Shown in pieces: positions 1 through 5,659 of a DNA stretch of 5,659 nucleotides. Origin of the DNA: Gammaproteobacteria bacterium (lineage in GTDB: Bacteria; Pseudomonadota; Gammaproteobacteria; Thiohalospirales; Thiohalospiraceae). A program made the position numbers and the translations under genes. The stretch spans positions 1-5,659 of the forward strand of contig JABURU010000035.1 in the NCBI GenBank assembly GCA_014762485.1, read 5' to 3'. The notes beneath the pieces are model-generated. The model had not been told where the DNA came from, ran no database searches, and saw only the letters and a list, made by a program, of their open reading frames with translations. Positions within the stretch are counted from its first letter, which is position 1; every line of letters starts with the position of its first letter.

Positions 1-47
1 ATCGTATTAAGATAGTAATTAGAAGAAATATTAGTTAAGTATTTGAA

Positions 48-434
48 TTATCTAAAATATTGAAAATAGACAATCATGCCCCAAATAATTAGGACATTCA
101 TTTGGGAAAGGAAAACGGCGGCCGAGGCGATATCCTTGGCACGGCCAGAAAGTTCGTGATGTTCGCCACCAAACCGATCTACCACCGCTTCAATCGCTGA
201 ATTCAATAGCTCAACGATCAACACCAACACCAATGAGCCGATCAGCAGGATATATTCCCACGGCTCCTGTGCCAGCCAGATAGCCGCAGGCAGCAGAAAT
301 AGCACCAGAAACAGTTCAATGCGAAAGGCCAGCTCGTGCCGGAAGGCAGCGGCCAGCCCCTGCATTGAATAGCCGGCGGCCCTGATGACATGCATCAGGG
401 CCGACTCCTTGTCTCCACCGGGTTTATAGGTCAT
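48..434 (-). CDS. dgkA: Diacylglycerol kinase, prokaryotic integral-membrane type
   Basis: This is a 128-residue inner-membrane kinase that phosphorylates diacylglycerol with ATP to give phosphatidic acid, returning lipid to phospholipid synthesis. It matches E. coli DgkA (122 residues) along its length: an amphipathic N-terminal part with RAAGYS at 18-23, the ELAFR segment with E34, and the family signature VELLNSAIEAVVDR at 74-87 followed by HELSGRAKD at 93-101. E34, E75 and E82 align with E. coli E28, E69 and E76, the metal-binding and catalytic glutamates, so the enzyme looks intact. Three hydrophobic segments lie at about 38-54, 60-78 and 103-124. The gene starts 4 nt after gcvPB stops. 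An alternative start is ATG at 395 (residue 14, 115-residue product), which has the stronger AAGGAG ribosome site at 9 nt. I keep the first ATG because it has GGAG at 7 nt and its N-terminal length is closer to E. coli. It is last in the run. Confidence 0.96.
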   Translation of the reverse strand: MTYKPGGDKESALMHVIRAAGYSMQGLAAAFRHELAFRIELFLVLFLLPAAIWLAQEPWEYILLIGSLVLVLIVELLNSAIEAVVDRFGGEHHELSGRAKDIASAAVFLSQMNVLIIWGMIVYFQYFR

Positions 435-438
435 AGAT

Positions 439-1887
439 TTACTCCGCGACCCACTTCAGATCCAGCTCACGCGCCGCCTTGACGTCATCCAGACGCTTCA
501 CCGGCATCGTGTAAGGCGCACCCTTGACCATTTCGGCATCGGTGTGGGCCTCTTCACGGATCTTCACCATCACTTCAATGAAGCTATCCAGTGTCGCCAT
601 ATCTTCGGTCTCGGTAGGCTCGATGAGGAAGCACTCAGGGACCAGCAATGGGAAGTAGGTAGTCGGGGCATGGTGACCGTAGTCCAGTAGACGCTTGGCG
701 AAGTCCATCGCGATGGCACCCGTCTCCTTCGCCTCTTTCTTCAAGGTGAGGATAAACTCATGGGTGGCACGACGCTCTGGATAGGCCATCTCGAATCCCG
801 CCTCTTTCAGCTTCACCATCATGTAGTTGGCGTTCAGGGTAGAGAACTCGGAAACACGAACCATACCATCACGACCCAGCATCTTGGCGTAGATATAGGC
901 ACGCATCAGGATACCGGCGTTACCAGCGAAGGCCGACAGGCGACCAATGGTTTGCGGGCGATCTTTCTCCGTCAACCAGCGATAATTATCGCCCTCTTTC
1001 GCCACCATAGGCACAGGCAGGAAAGGGATCAGGCGCTCGGATACACCAACAGGGCCAGCACCGGGACCACCACCACCGTGAGGGGTAGAGAAGGTCTTGT
1101 GCAGGTTCATGTGGATCACATCGAAGCCCATATCACCGGGCTTCACCTTACCCAGGATCGCGTTCAGGTTGGCACCATCGTAGTACAACAGACCGCCTGC
1201 ATCATGAACGATCTTGGCGATCTCTTTGATCTTGCGCTCAAACACACCCACGGTAGAAGGGTTAGTCAGCATGATACCCGCGGTTTGTGGACCCACCGCC
1301 TCTTTCAGCGCCTCAATGTCCACATCACCATTATCCATGGTGGGGATCTCTTTTACCTTGTAACCACACATTACCGCAGTGGCCGGGTTGGTACCGTGCG
1401 CCGCATCGGGCACGATGATCTCGGTACGGGCATCATCATTGTTGGCATCGTGATAGGCACGAATCATTGCCACACCAGCGAATTCACCCTGGGCACCAGC
1501 CATCGGTGTCAGGGAGACCTCTTTCATGCCGGTGACATCCTTCAAGATTTCCTGCAGGTCGTACATCGAGGCCAGGAAGCCCTGACTCATCGACTCCGGT
1601 GCATGAGGATGACGCGCCAGGAAACCGGGCAGCATCGCCAGTTTATTGGAACCTCGCGGGTTGTACTTCATCGTACAGGAGCCCAGCGGATAGAAGTTGG
1701 TATCGATCGAGAAGTTCTTCTGCGACAGGCCGGTGTAATGGCGTACTGCCTGCATCTCAGACACTTCCGGTAATATCGCACGCTTTTTACGGCGCAGGTT
1801 ATCGGGGATATCCGCAGTATTGGAATCCAGATTGTTCAGCTGCACGCCGTTGGTACGGCCGGCTTGTGAGCGTTCAAAAATCAACAT
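439..1887 (-). CDS. gcvPB: Glycine dehydrogenase (decarboxylating) subunit 2, P-protein beta subunit
   Basis: This is the PLP-carrying subunit of the split glycine cleavage P-protein. With GcvPA it decarboxylates glycine and transfers the aminomethyl group to lipoyl-GcvH in the cytoplasm. The product is 482 residues from this start, normal for the family. Visible marks, numbered from this start, are YPLGSCTMKYNP at about 66-77, DAAHGTNP around 161-168, YYDGAN with the PLP-nitrogen aspartate near 237, and HMNLHKT with the Schiff-base lysine K264, followed by the glycine-rich PHGGGGPGAGP stretch. Three in-frame starts lie close together: GTG 1896, ATG 1893 and ATG 1887. I chose 1887 because GGAG at 1898-1901 then stands 10 nt away (4 nt for ATG 1893, 1 nt for GTG), and because homologues commonly begin MLIFE. 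It follows gcvPA by 22 nt and overlaps no gene. Confidence 0.97.
   Translation of the reverse strand: MLIFERSQAGRTNGVQLNNLDSNTADIPDNLRRKKRAILPEVSEMQAVRHYTGLSQKNFSIDTNFYPLGSCTMKYNPRGSNKLAMLPGFLARHPHAPESMSQGFLASMYDLQEILKDVTGMKEVSLTPMAGAQGEFAGVAMIRAYHDANNDDARTEIIVPDAAHGTNPATAVMCGYKVKEIPTMDNGDVDIEALKEAVGPQTAGIMLTNPSTVGVFERKIKEIAKIVHDAGGLLYYDGANLNAILGKVKPGDMGFDVIHMNLHKTFSTPHGGGGPGAGPVGVSERLIPFLPVPMVAKEGDNYRWLTEKDRPQTIGRLSAFAGNAGILMRAYIYAKMLGRDGMVRVSEFSTLNANYMMVKLKEAGFEMAYPERRATHEFILTLKKEAKETGAIAMDFAKRLLDYGHHAPTTYFPLLVPECFLIEPTETEDMATLDSFIEVMVKIREEAHTDAEMVKGAPYTMPVKRLDDVKAARELDLKWVAE
442..445 (-). promoter_or_regulatory. Ribosome binding site of dgkA inside the gcvPB end
   Basis: On the minus strand GGAG lies 7 nt before the dgkA ATG at 434. 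It sits in the last codons of gcvPB, immediately before and touching its TAA stop. Ribosomes finishing gcvPB therefore occupy or clear this site, which implies translational coupling of the two genes. The coupling is inferred from spacing only. Confidence 0.6.
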
Positions 1888-1909
1888 ATTCATCACTCTC
1901 CGTTACAGC

Positions 1910-3262
1910 TTAGGCGCTAATGCGCTTGAAGTTATCTACGTAATTGTCGATATCGGCCGAGGTCTTGGTTTCGGTGACACACACCATCATGCAACCGGCC
2001 AGCTCGGGATACTCTGCCGCCATGTCATAACCGGCAACAATATTCTGCTCCGCCATCGCGCCTTGAATATCCGCTACAGGCTTGTCGAACTTCAGTACCG
2101 ACTCATGGAATACCGGGCGGTTAAAGACCTTGCTCACACCACTCTGCGCCGCCAGTTTGTCAGACAACTCATTGGTATTGGCATGGGATGTGGCCGCCGC
2201 CTGCTCCAGACCTTCGGCACCCATGATCGACATAAAGATGGTCGCCGCGGTGGTCAACAAACCCTGGTTGGTACAGATATTGGAAGTCGCCTTGGAACGA
2301 CGGATATGCTGCTCACGCGCCTGCAGGGTCAAAGAGAAACCAGTCTTGCCGTCCAGATCCACCGTTTTACCGATAATACGACCGGGCATCTGGCGTACAT
2401 GCTGCTGTCTACAGGTCATAAAGCCAAAGTAAGGACCACCAGAAGATAGCGGTGCCCCCAGAGGCTGACCATCACCCACGGCGATATCAGCCCCTTCACT
2501 GCCCCACTCACCGGGAGGAGCCAGCATCGCCATCGCCATCGGATTCACCACACCGATCACCAGAGCACCGTGTGAATGCGCCCAATTGGTCAGCGCATCG
2601 ACCTCTTCCAGTACACCGAAGAAGTTCGGCTGAGGAATCACCAGCGCAGTGAAATCACCAGGCTCGGCAGGTAACGAAGCGGGATCGATATGACCGCCTT
2701 CACGATCGTAATCCAGCTCTTCCAGTACGATGCCCTGATTTCTAACGATGGCATGAGCCACCTGACGATAAACCGGGTTCACCGTGCGCGGAATGAGGAT
2801 ACGCTTGGACTTGGATTTGCGATTGGCTCGAACCGCCATCAGTACCGCTTCCGCCAGCGCCGAGGCTCCGTCGTACAACGAGGCATTGGAGACATCCATT
2901 GCCGTCAGGTTGGCTATCATGGTCTGGAATTCGTACAGCAGCTGCAACGTACCCTGGCTGGCCTCAGCCTGATACGGGGTATAGGCAGAGTAGTACTCTC
3001 CACGAGTGGCGATCTCCCACACCGCGGCAGGGATGTGATGCTCATAGGCACCGGCACCGACGAATACGCCTGGTGTGCCATCTTCAGCAGCACGGCCATT
3101 CATAAGACGGCTGATTTCCAGCTCGCTCATGCCGGGCTCAATTTTCAAACCTTCTGCACGCAGCTCGGCAGGAATCTCATCAAACAAATCTTCGATACTG
3201 GAGGCGCCTATGGCGTCCAGCATGGATTTGATCTCTTCTTCAGTATGAGGAATAAACGGCAT
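1910..3262 (-). CDS. gcvPA: Glycine dehydrogenase (decarboxylating) subunit 1, P-protein alpha subunit
   Basis: This 450-residue protein corresponds to the N-terminal half of the long single-chain P-protein and forms an alpha2beta2 complex with GcvPB. It has the same fold as the beta subunit but lacks the PLP lysine, as usual for this subunit; PLP is held by GcvPB at the shared interface. Family marks are an N-terminal FIPHTEEE start, GAGAYEHHIPA at 69-79, YTPYQAEASQGTLQLLYEFQ at 94-113, NASLYDGASALAEA at 126-139, GDGQPLGAP with SGGPYFGF at 263-281 and RRSKATSNICTNQ at 321-333. Length is typical, with no frameshift. The ATG at 3262 gives the usual N-terminus, although its ribosome site is weak (GGA 8 nt upstream). 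Its promoter-proximal side is unusual: 198 nt separate it from gcvH, filled by a hairpin and a palindromic element, whereas gcvPB follows closely. Confidence 0.97.
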   Translation of the reverse strand: MPFIPHTEEEIKSMLDAIGASSIEDLFDEIPAELRAEGLKIEPGMSELEISRLMNGRAAEDGTPGVFVGAGAYEHHIPAAVWEIATRGEYYSAYTPYQAEASQGTLQLLYEFQTMIANLTAMDVSNASLYDGASALAEAVLMAVRANRKSKSKRILIPRTVNPVYRQVAHAIVRNQGIVLEELDYDREGGHIDPASLPAEPGDFTALVIPQPNFFGVLEEVDALTNWAHSHGALVIGVVNPMAMAMLAPPGEWGSEGADIAVGDGQPLGAPLSSGGPYFGFMTCRQQHVRQMPGRIIGKTVDLDGKTGFSLTLQAREQHIRRSKATSNICTNQGLLTTAATIFMSIMGAEGLEQAAATSHANTNELSDKLAAQSGVSKVFNRPVFHESVLKFDKPVADIQGAMAEQNIVAGYDMAAEYPELAGCMMVCVTETKTSADIDNYVDNFKRISA

Positions 3263-3300
3263 CGTATCGATCCAATCTCAAATCAAGTTTCAAACAAGTA

Positions 3301-3333
3301 GCTGCTTTAAATCGTATATCTGTTTAAAGCAGC
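3301..3333 (-). other. Perfect 11-bp hairpin in the gcvPA leader
   Basis: Positions 3301-3311 and 3323-3333 are exact reverse complements (GCTGCTTTAAA / TTTAAAGCAGC) around an 11-nt loop. In the minus-strand transcript the stem ends 38 nt before the gcvPA start codon. No run of T follows on either strand, so it is not a standard intrinsic terminator. A stabilising or processing hairpin in the mRNA, or an operator-like inverted repeat, would fit; the sequence does not decide between them. Confidence 0.55.
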
Positions 3334-3352
3334 CAACTCTCAAAGCGAGAGA

Positions 3353-3452
3353 TTTTGTTCGAGTACAAGGCGCGGTTGAAGGATACGCTGCGAGCATACA
3401 AATAGTATGTGAGCAGCGAAGTCTTAAAGCGCAACGCCGTAATCGAACAAAA
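3353..3452. repeat. Palindromic MITE-like or REP-like element between gcvH and gcvPA
   Basis: The two ends are perfect 10-bp inverted repeats, TTTTGTTCGA at 3353-3362 and TCGAACAAAA at 3443-3452. Inside them the arms continue as an imperfect palindrome: GGCG at 3369-3372 faces CGCC at 3435-3438. The centre closes as CGCTGC (3386-3391) with GCAGCG (3413-3418), then CATAC (3395-3399) with GTATG (3405-3409) around a 5-nt loop. No open reading frame of note lies inside. The right end is 8 bp from the gcvH stop codon. Both flanks carry GA next to the repeat, which could be a 2-bp target duplication or chance. The form fits a small non-autonomous mobile or dispersed palindromic element. Only one copy is visible, so dispersal in the genome is not shown. 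Confidence 0.6.
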
Positions 3453-3460
3453 GATCCGCT

Positions 3461-3853
3461 TTAGGCCTCTTCTGCAACCAGTGCTGTGTAGGCCTCTGCA
3501 TCCATCAGACCATCCAGCTCAGAGGCATCGGACAGTTTGATCTTGAAGATCCAGCCGTTACCGAAAGCATCTGAGTTAATGGTTTCAGGGGCATCGGCCA
3601 GCTCTTCGTTACCCGCGGTTACTTCACCAGAAACCGGGCTATATACATCGGAAGCGGCCTTCACAGACTCCACCACGGCACAGTCATCACCGGCAGACAC
3701 TTCATTGCCTTCTTCAGGTACTTCAACAAATACCATGTCACCCAGCAGTTCCTGCGCGTGTTCGGTAATACCAACGGTCACAGTGCCATCGCCATTATCC
3801 TTAACCCACTCGTGGCTCTTGGTGTATTTCAGATCAGAAGGTACGTTGCTCAT
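3461..3853 (-). CDS. gcvH: Glycine cleavage system H protein (lipoyl carrier)
   Basis: This 130-residue cytoplasmic carrier shuttles the aminomethyl intermediate between the P-, T- and L-proteins on a swinging lipoyl arm. It aligns over its whole length with E. coli GcvH (129 residues), including SHEWV near 13-17, VGITEHAQELLGDMVFV at 27-43, SAGDDCAVVESVKAASD at 53-69 and GNGWIFKIK at 98-106. The lipoylated lysine is K65 in ESVKAASD, so it is a true GcvH rather than an apo-like paralogue. I set the start at ATG 3853, which reproduces the MSNVP N-terminus and has GAGGA 7 nt upstream. An in-frame TTG at 3871 would add six residues that overlap that ribosome site and is unlikely. It lies 79 nt after gcvT and 198 nt before gcvPA. 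It is the expected substrate of the LipA encoded upstream. Confidence 0.98.
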   Translation of the reverse strand: MSNVPSDLKYTKSHEWVKDNGDGTVTVGITEHAQELLGDMVFVEVPEEGNEVSAGDDCAVVESVKAASDVYSPVSGEVTAGNEELADAPETINSDAFGNGWIFKIKLSDASELDGLMDAEAYTALVAEEA

Positions 3854-3903
3854 TTGTTGTTCCTCGTTCAAAAACTATTTAAACAATTTGTTTATTTAAC
3901 CAT

Positions 3904-3922
3904 GTGATAAAGCCGCTATCAC
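3904..3922 (-). other. Small hairpin after gcvT
   Basis: A 6-bp perfect stem (GTGATA at 3904-3909, TATCAC at 3917-3922) with a 7-nt loop stands 10 bp beyond the gcvT stop codon in the 79-nt gcvT-gcvH spacer. No T run follows on the minus strand, so it is not a convincing terminator. The rest of the spacer is AT-rich and contains a second, weaker TAAACA/TGTTTA inverted repeat at 3880-3894. Confidence 0.3.
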
Positions 3923-3932
3923 GACCTCGTCA

Positions 3933-5012
3933 TTAATCGATACAGGATTTTCCGTTTCTTACAAACGGGAATTTGACGACCTTGGCATTTAGCAATTTGC
4001 CGCGAATTTCCACCTGCACACTTTCATCAGCGGCCTTGGGGATACGGGCAAAGGCAATGGCCTTGCTCAAAGTCGGGGAAAAAGTACCACTGGTAGTTTC
4101 GCCCTCACCGGCTTCACATACAACCTTCTGGTGACCACGCAGTACACCGCGCTCCTCCAGTACCAGGCCGACCATCTTGCGCTGCACACCTTCTGCCTTC
4201 AGGGCTTCCAGCGGGCCACGACCGATAAAGTCGCGACCGTCATCCAGAGAAATGGTCCAGCCCAATGCCGCTTCCAGTGGCGAAATGTCTTCATCCATAT
4301 CGGTGCCATAAAGGTTCATACCCGCCTCCAGGCGCAGGGTATCGCGAGCCCCAAGACCACAGGGACGTACACCGGCATCGGCCAGGGCCTGCCAGAAATC
4401 GGCCGATTGCTCAGCCGGTAACATGATCTCAAAACCGTCTTCACCGGTATAACCGGTGCGGGCAACAAACTTGTCACCAATTTCGGCGGCAAAGAACACG
4501 CCCAGCTGGCTAGCGGCATCGGCCGCATCACCCAGTACGGAGATGGCCTTTTCACGAGCGTTGGGACCCTGCACGGCGATCATCGCCACATCATCACGCA
4601 CAGAGACAGCCACTTCAAAAGCCTCGGCCTGCTTTTCTATCCAGGCCAGATCCTTTTCTCGTGTCGCGGCATTCACCACGGTGCGGAACCAACCATCATT
4701 CATGTAGTAGGTGATCAGATCATCAATCACACCACCGGTCTCATTCAGCATGCAGGAGTACAGTGCCTTACCAGGCTTGCCAGCAATCTTGTCTACGTTA
4801 TTGGCCAACAGCTTTTTCAGAAACTCAGTGACCCTGTCGCCTTTCATATCCACCACGGTCATGTGGGAGACATCAAACATACCGGCGTCCTGACGTACGG
4901 CATGATGTTCTTCAAGTTGAGAACCGTAGTTAATGGGCATGTCCCAGCCGGTAAAATCGACCATCTTGCCGCCCATCTCTACATGTTTATCGTATAAAGG
5001 AGTTTTAGCCAT
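3933..5012 (-). CDS. gcvT: Aminomethyltransferase, glycine cleavage T protein
   Basis: GcvT takes the aminomethyl group from GcvH and gives 5,10-methylenetetrahydrofolate and ammonia. The 359-residue product has the normal family length (E. coli 364) and order. An N-terminal folate-binding region carries MVDFTGWDMPINYGSQ at 17-32 and AGMFDVSHM at 43-51, followed by GGVIDDLI at 93-100. The acidic pair D97/D98 there holds the catalytic aspartate of the family. VQGPNA follows at 147-152, RTGYTGEDGFEI at 185-196, GLGARDTLRLEAGMNLYG at 219-236 and SPLEAALG at 244-251. The C-terminal barrel domain ends in the SPTLSKAIAFARIP segment at 312-325. The ATG at 5012 gives the canonical MAKTPLYDKH start and has AAGG 8 nt upstream. 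It begins 10 nt after lipA ends, which suggests coupled translation. All key motifs appear intact. Confidence 0.98.
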   Translation of the reverse strand: MAKTPLYDKHVEMGGKMVDFTGWDMPINYGSQLEEHHAVRQDAGMFDVSHMTVVDMKGDRVTEFLKKLLANNVDKIAGKPGKALYSCMLNETGGVIDDLITYYMNDGWFRTVVNAATREKDLAWIEKQAEAFEVAVSVRDDVAMIAVQGPNAREKAISVLGDAADAASQLGVFFAAEIGDKFVARTGYTGEDGFEIMLPAEQSADFWQALADAGVRPCGLGARDTLRLEAGMNLYGTDMDEDISPLEAALGWTISLDDGRDFIGRGPLEALKAEGVQRKMVGLVLEERGVLRGHQKVVCEAGEGETTSGTFSPTLSKAIAFARIPKAADESVQVEIRGKLLNAKVVKFPFVRNGKSCID

Positions 5013-5020
5013 TGCTTAAA

Positions 5021-5024
5021 CCTT
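5021..5024 (-). promoter_or_regulatory. Ribosome binding site of gcvT overlapping the lipA stop
   Basis: On the minus strand AAGG lies 8 nt before the gcvT ATG, and its two A bases are the last two of the lipA TAA stop codon. This arrangement supports lipA and gcvT being translated from one message. Confidence 0.6.
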
Positions 5025-5659
5025 AGTTAGATTGATCTTCTTCTGCATGATAGGAGGAACGCACCAGCGGACCAGACTTAATCCAGTCAAAACCTATGGC
5101 CTTCGCTTCCTCTTCATACTGCGCGAATTCTTCCGGTGTGATGTACGCCTGCACCGGTAAATGGAAACGGGTTGGGCGCAAATACTGGCCTACAGCCACA
5201 CGCTGCACACCCGCGTTATGTAAATCGTTTAATACTGCCAGCACCTCATCGTGGGTTTCACCCAGGCCGAGCATGATGGCCGATTTGGCCTCTACACCAT
5301 CCAGTCTGGCGGCCTGCTCCAGCAATTCTAAAGAACGCTGGTAATTGGAGCCCTTACGTACCGTCTTATACAGACTGGGGACGGTCTCAACATTGTGACC
5401 CCAGACCAGATCCAGGCCAGAGGGGTGGCGATACTCTTCCACCGCCTGGTAGATCAGCTCAATGGCCTGTGGCTTTTGATAAAAATCGGGAGTCAGAAAT
5501 TCGATACCTATGTCAGGCTTGCGCTGGCGTAACTGACGCAAGGTATTGGCGAATACCAGAGCCCCGCCGTCTTCCATGTCATCACGGTTAACCGAGGTCA
5601 GCACAACGTAATCCAGCCCCATATTGATAGTGGCCTCGGCCACACGACGGGCCTCATCG
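5023..5659 (-). CDS. lipA: Lipoyl synthase, radical SAM (5' partial)
   Basis: LipA inserts two sulfur atoms into protein-bound octanoyl groups to make lipoyl groups, here plausibly on GcvH. About 211 codons are visible, the C-terminal two thirds of a ~320-residue enzyme. The frame stays open through the right edge, where it reads DEARRVAEAT, so the GTG at 5643 is an internal valine, not a start. Both N-terminal cysteine clusters lie outside the window. Counting from that valine, TSVNRDDMEDGGA lies at 16-28, HNVETVPSLY at 83-92, SNYQRSLELL at 99-108, KSAIMLGLGET at 120-130, VGQYLRPT at 151-158 and the C-terminal GPLVRSSYHAE at 191-201, whose serine ligates the auxiliary cluster in characterised LipA. 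Between PDF and HN there are 28 residues against 20 in E. coli LipA as I recall it. It heads the visible run, 10 nt before gcvT. Whether lipB or a second lipA exists elsewhere cannot be seen. Confidence 0.95.
   Translation of the reverse strand, partial: DEARRVAEATINMGLDYVVLTSVNRDDMEDGGALVFANTLRQLRQRKPDIGIEFLTPDFYQKPQAIELIYQAVEEYRHPSGLDLVWGHNVETVPSLYKTVRKGSNYQRSLELLEQAARLDGVEAKSAIMLGLGETHDEVLAVLNDLHNAGVQRVAVGQYLRPTRFHLPVQAYITPEEFAQYEEEAKAIGFDWIKSGPLVRSSYHAEEDQSN

Noticed and set aside
1..47. Terminator after dgkA
   Set aside because: The stretch is very AT-rich but has no GC-rich stem followed by a T run on the minus strand; the operon end is probably beyond the left edge or is factor-dependent.
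760..1773. A 337-codon open frame on the plus strand opposite gcvPB
   Set aside because: It lies wholly antisense to gcvPB, which has clear family motifs. The translated product is rich in His, Thr, Arg and Gly, resembles no family I know, and has no convincing ribosome site. It is a codon-bias shadow.
1820..3301. Several plus-strand open frames of 60 to 209 codons opposite gcvPA
   Set aside because: All are antisense to a well-supported gene, overlap each other in different frames, and show no recognisable motif.
3337..3356. Intrinsic terminator on the plus strand (CTCTC-GAGAG stem followed by TTTT)
   Set aside because: The stem is only 5 bp, the T run is 4 and belongs to the palindrome end, and no plus-strand gene lies upstream to be terminated.
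3263..3460. Glycine riboswitch in the gcvH-gcvPA spacer
   Set aside because: I see no tandem glycine aptamer architecture; the spacer is accounted for by the hairpin and the palindrome. A riboswitch ahead of lipA, if any, would be outside the window.
3461..3853. GcvH-like lipoate-binding protein of the sulfur-oxidising sHdr system
   Set aside because: The sequence follows E. coli GcvH throughout and sits between gcvT and gcvPA; no hdr-like genes are present in the window.
3537..3899. A 120-codon plus-strand frame opposite gcvH
   Set aside because: It is a Ser/Thr/Pro-rich shadow of gcvH with no family signature.
3854..3932. Promoter for gcvH in the AT-rich spacer
   Set aside because: TATA-like words are expected in such AT-rich sequence, and I found no pair of -35 and -10 boxes with acceptable match and spacing.

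Overview
The window carries a single co-oriented gene run, all on the minus strand. In transcription order it reads: lipA (5' end cut off by the window edge) - gcvT - gcvH - gcvPA - gcvPB - dgkA. The first five genes cover the glycine cleavage system plus the enzyme that makes its lipoyl cofactor. The sixth is an integral-membrane diacylglycerol kinase.

The organism is most likely a gammaproteobacterium of moderate GC content. GcvH, GcvT and DgkA read very close to their Escherichia coli counterparts, but the P-protein is encoded as two subunits (gcvPA, gcvPB) instead of the single long chain of enterobacteria. That split form occurs in several gammaproteobacterial lineages outside the enterics (Coxiella and Legionella are examples I recall, as are various sulfur oxidisers). 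I cannot place the genus from this window.

Layout from the right edge leftwards: lipA (5659-5023, C-terminal two thirds) is followed after 10 nt by gcvT (5012-3933). A 79-nt AT-rich spacer with a small hairpin leads to gcvH (3853-3461). A 198-nt spacer then holds a ~100-bp imperfect palindrome with 10-bp perfect terminal inverted repeats and a separate perfect 11-bp hairpin. gcvPA (3262-1910), gcvPB (1887-439) and dgkA (434-48) follow with tight spacing. The last 47 bases are strongly AT-rich and show no terminator.

How the genes work together: the GcvPA/GcvPB complex decarboxylates glycine with PLP and loads the aminomethyl group on the lipoyl arm of GcvH. GcvT passes the one-carbon unit to tetrahydrofolate and releases ammonia. 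A dihydrolipoamide dehydrogenase (L-protein, not in this window) reoxidises the arm. LipA inserts the two sulfurs that complete the lipoyl group on GcvH, so its place at the head of the run makes biochemical sense. DgkA has no known link to glycine metabolism, yet it appears translationally coupled to gcvPB.

I found no new enzymatic system here. The points worth a second look are the palindromic element splitting the operon between gcvH and gcvPA, the dgkA coupling, and an insertion in LipA relative to the E. coli enzyme.
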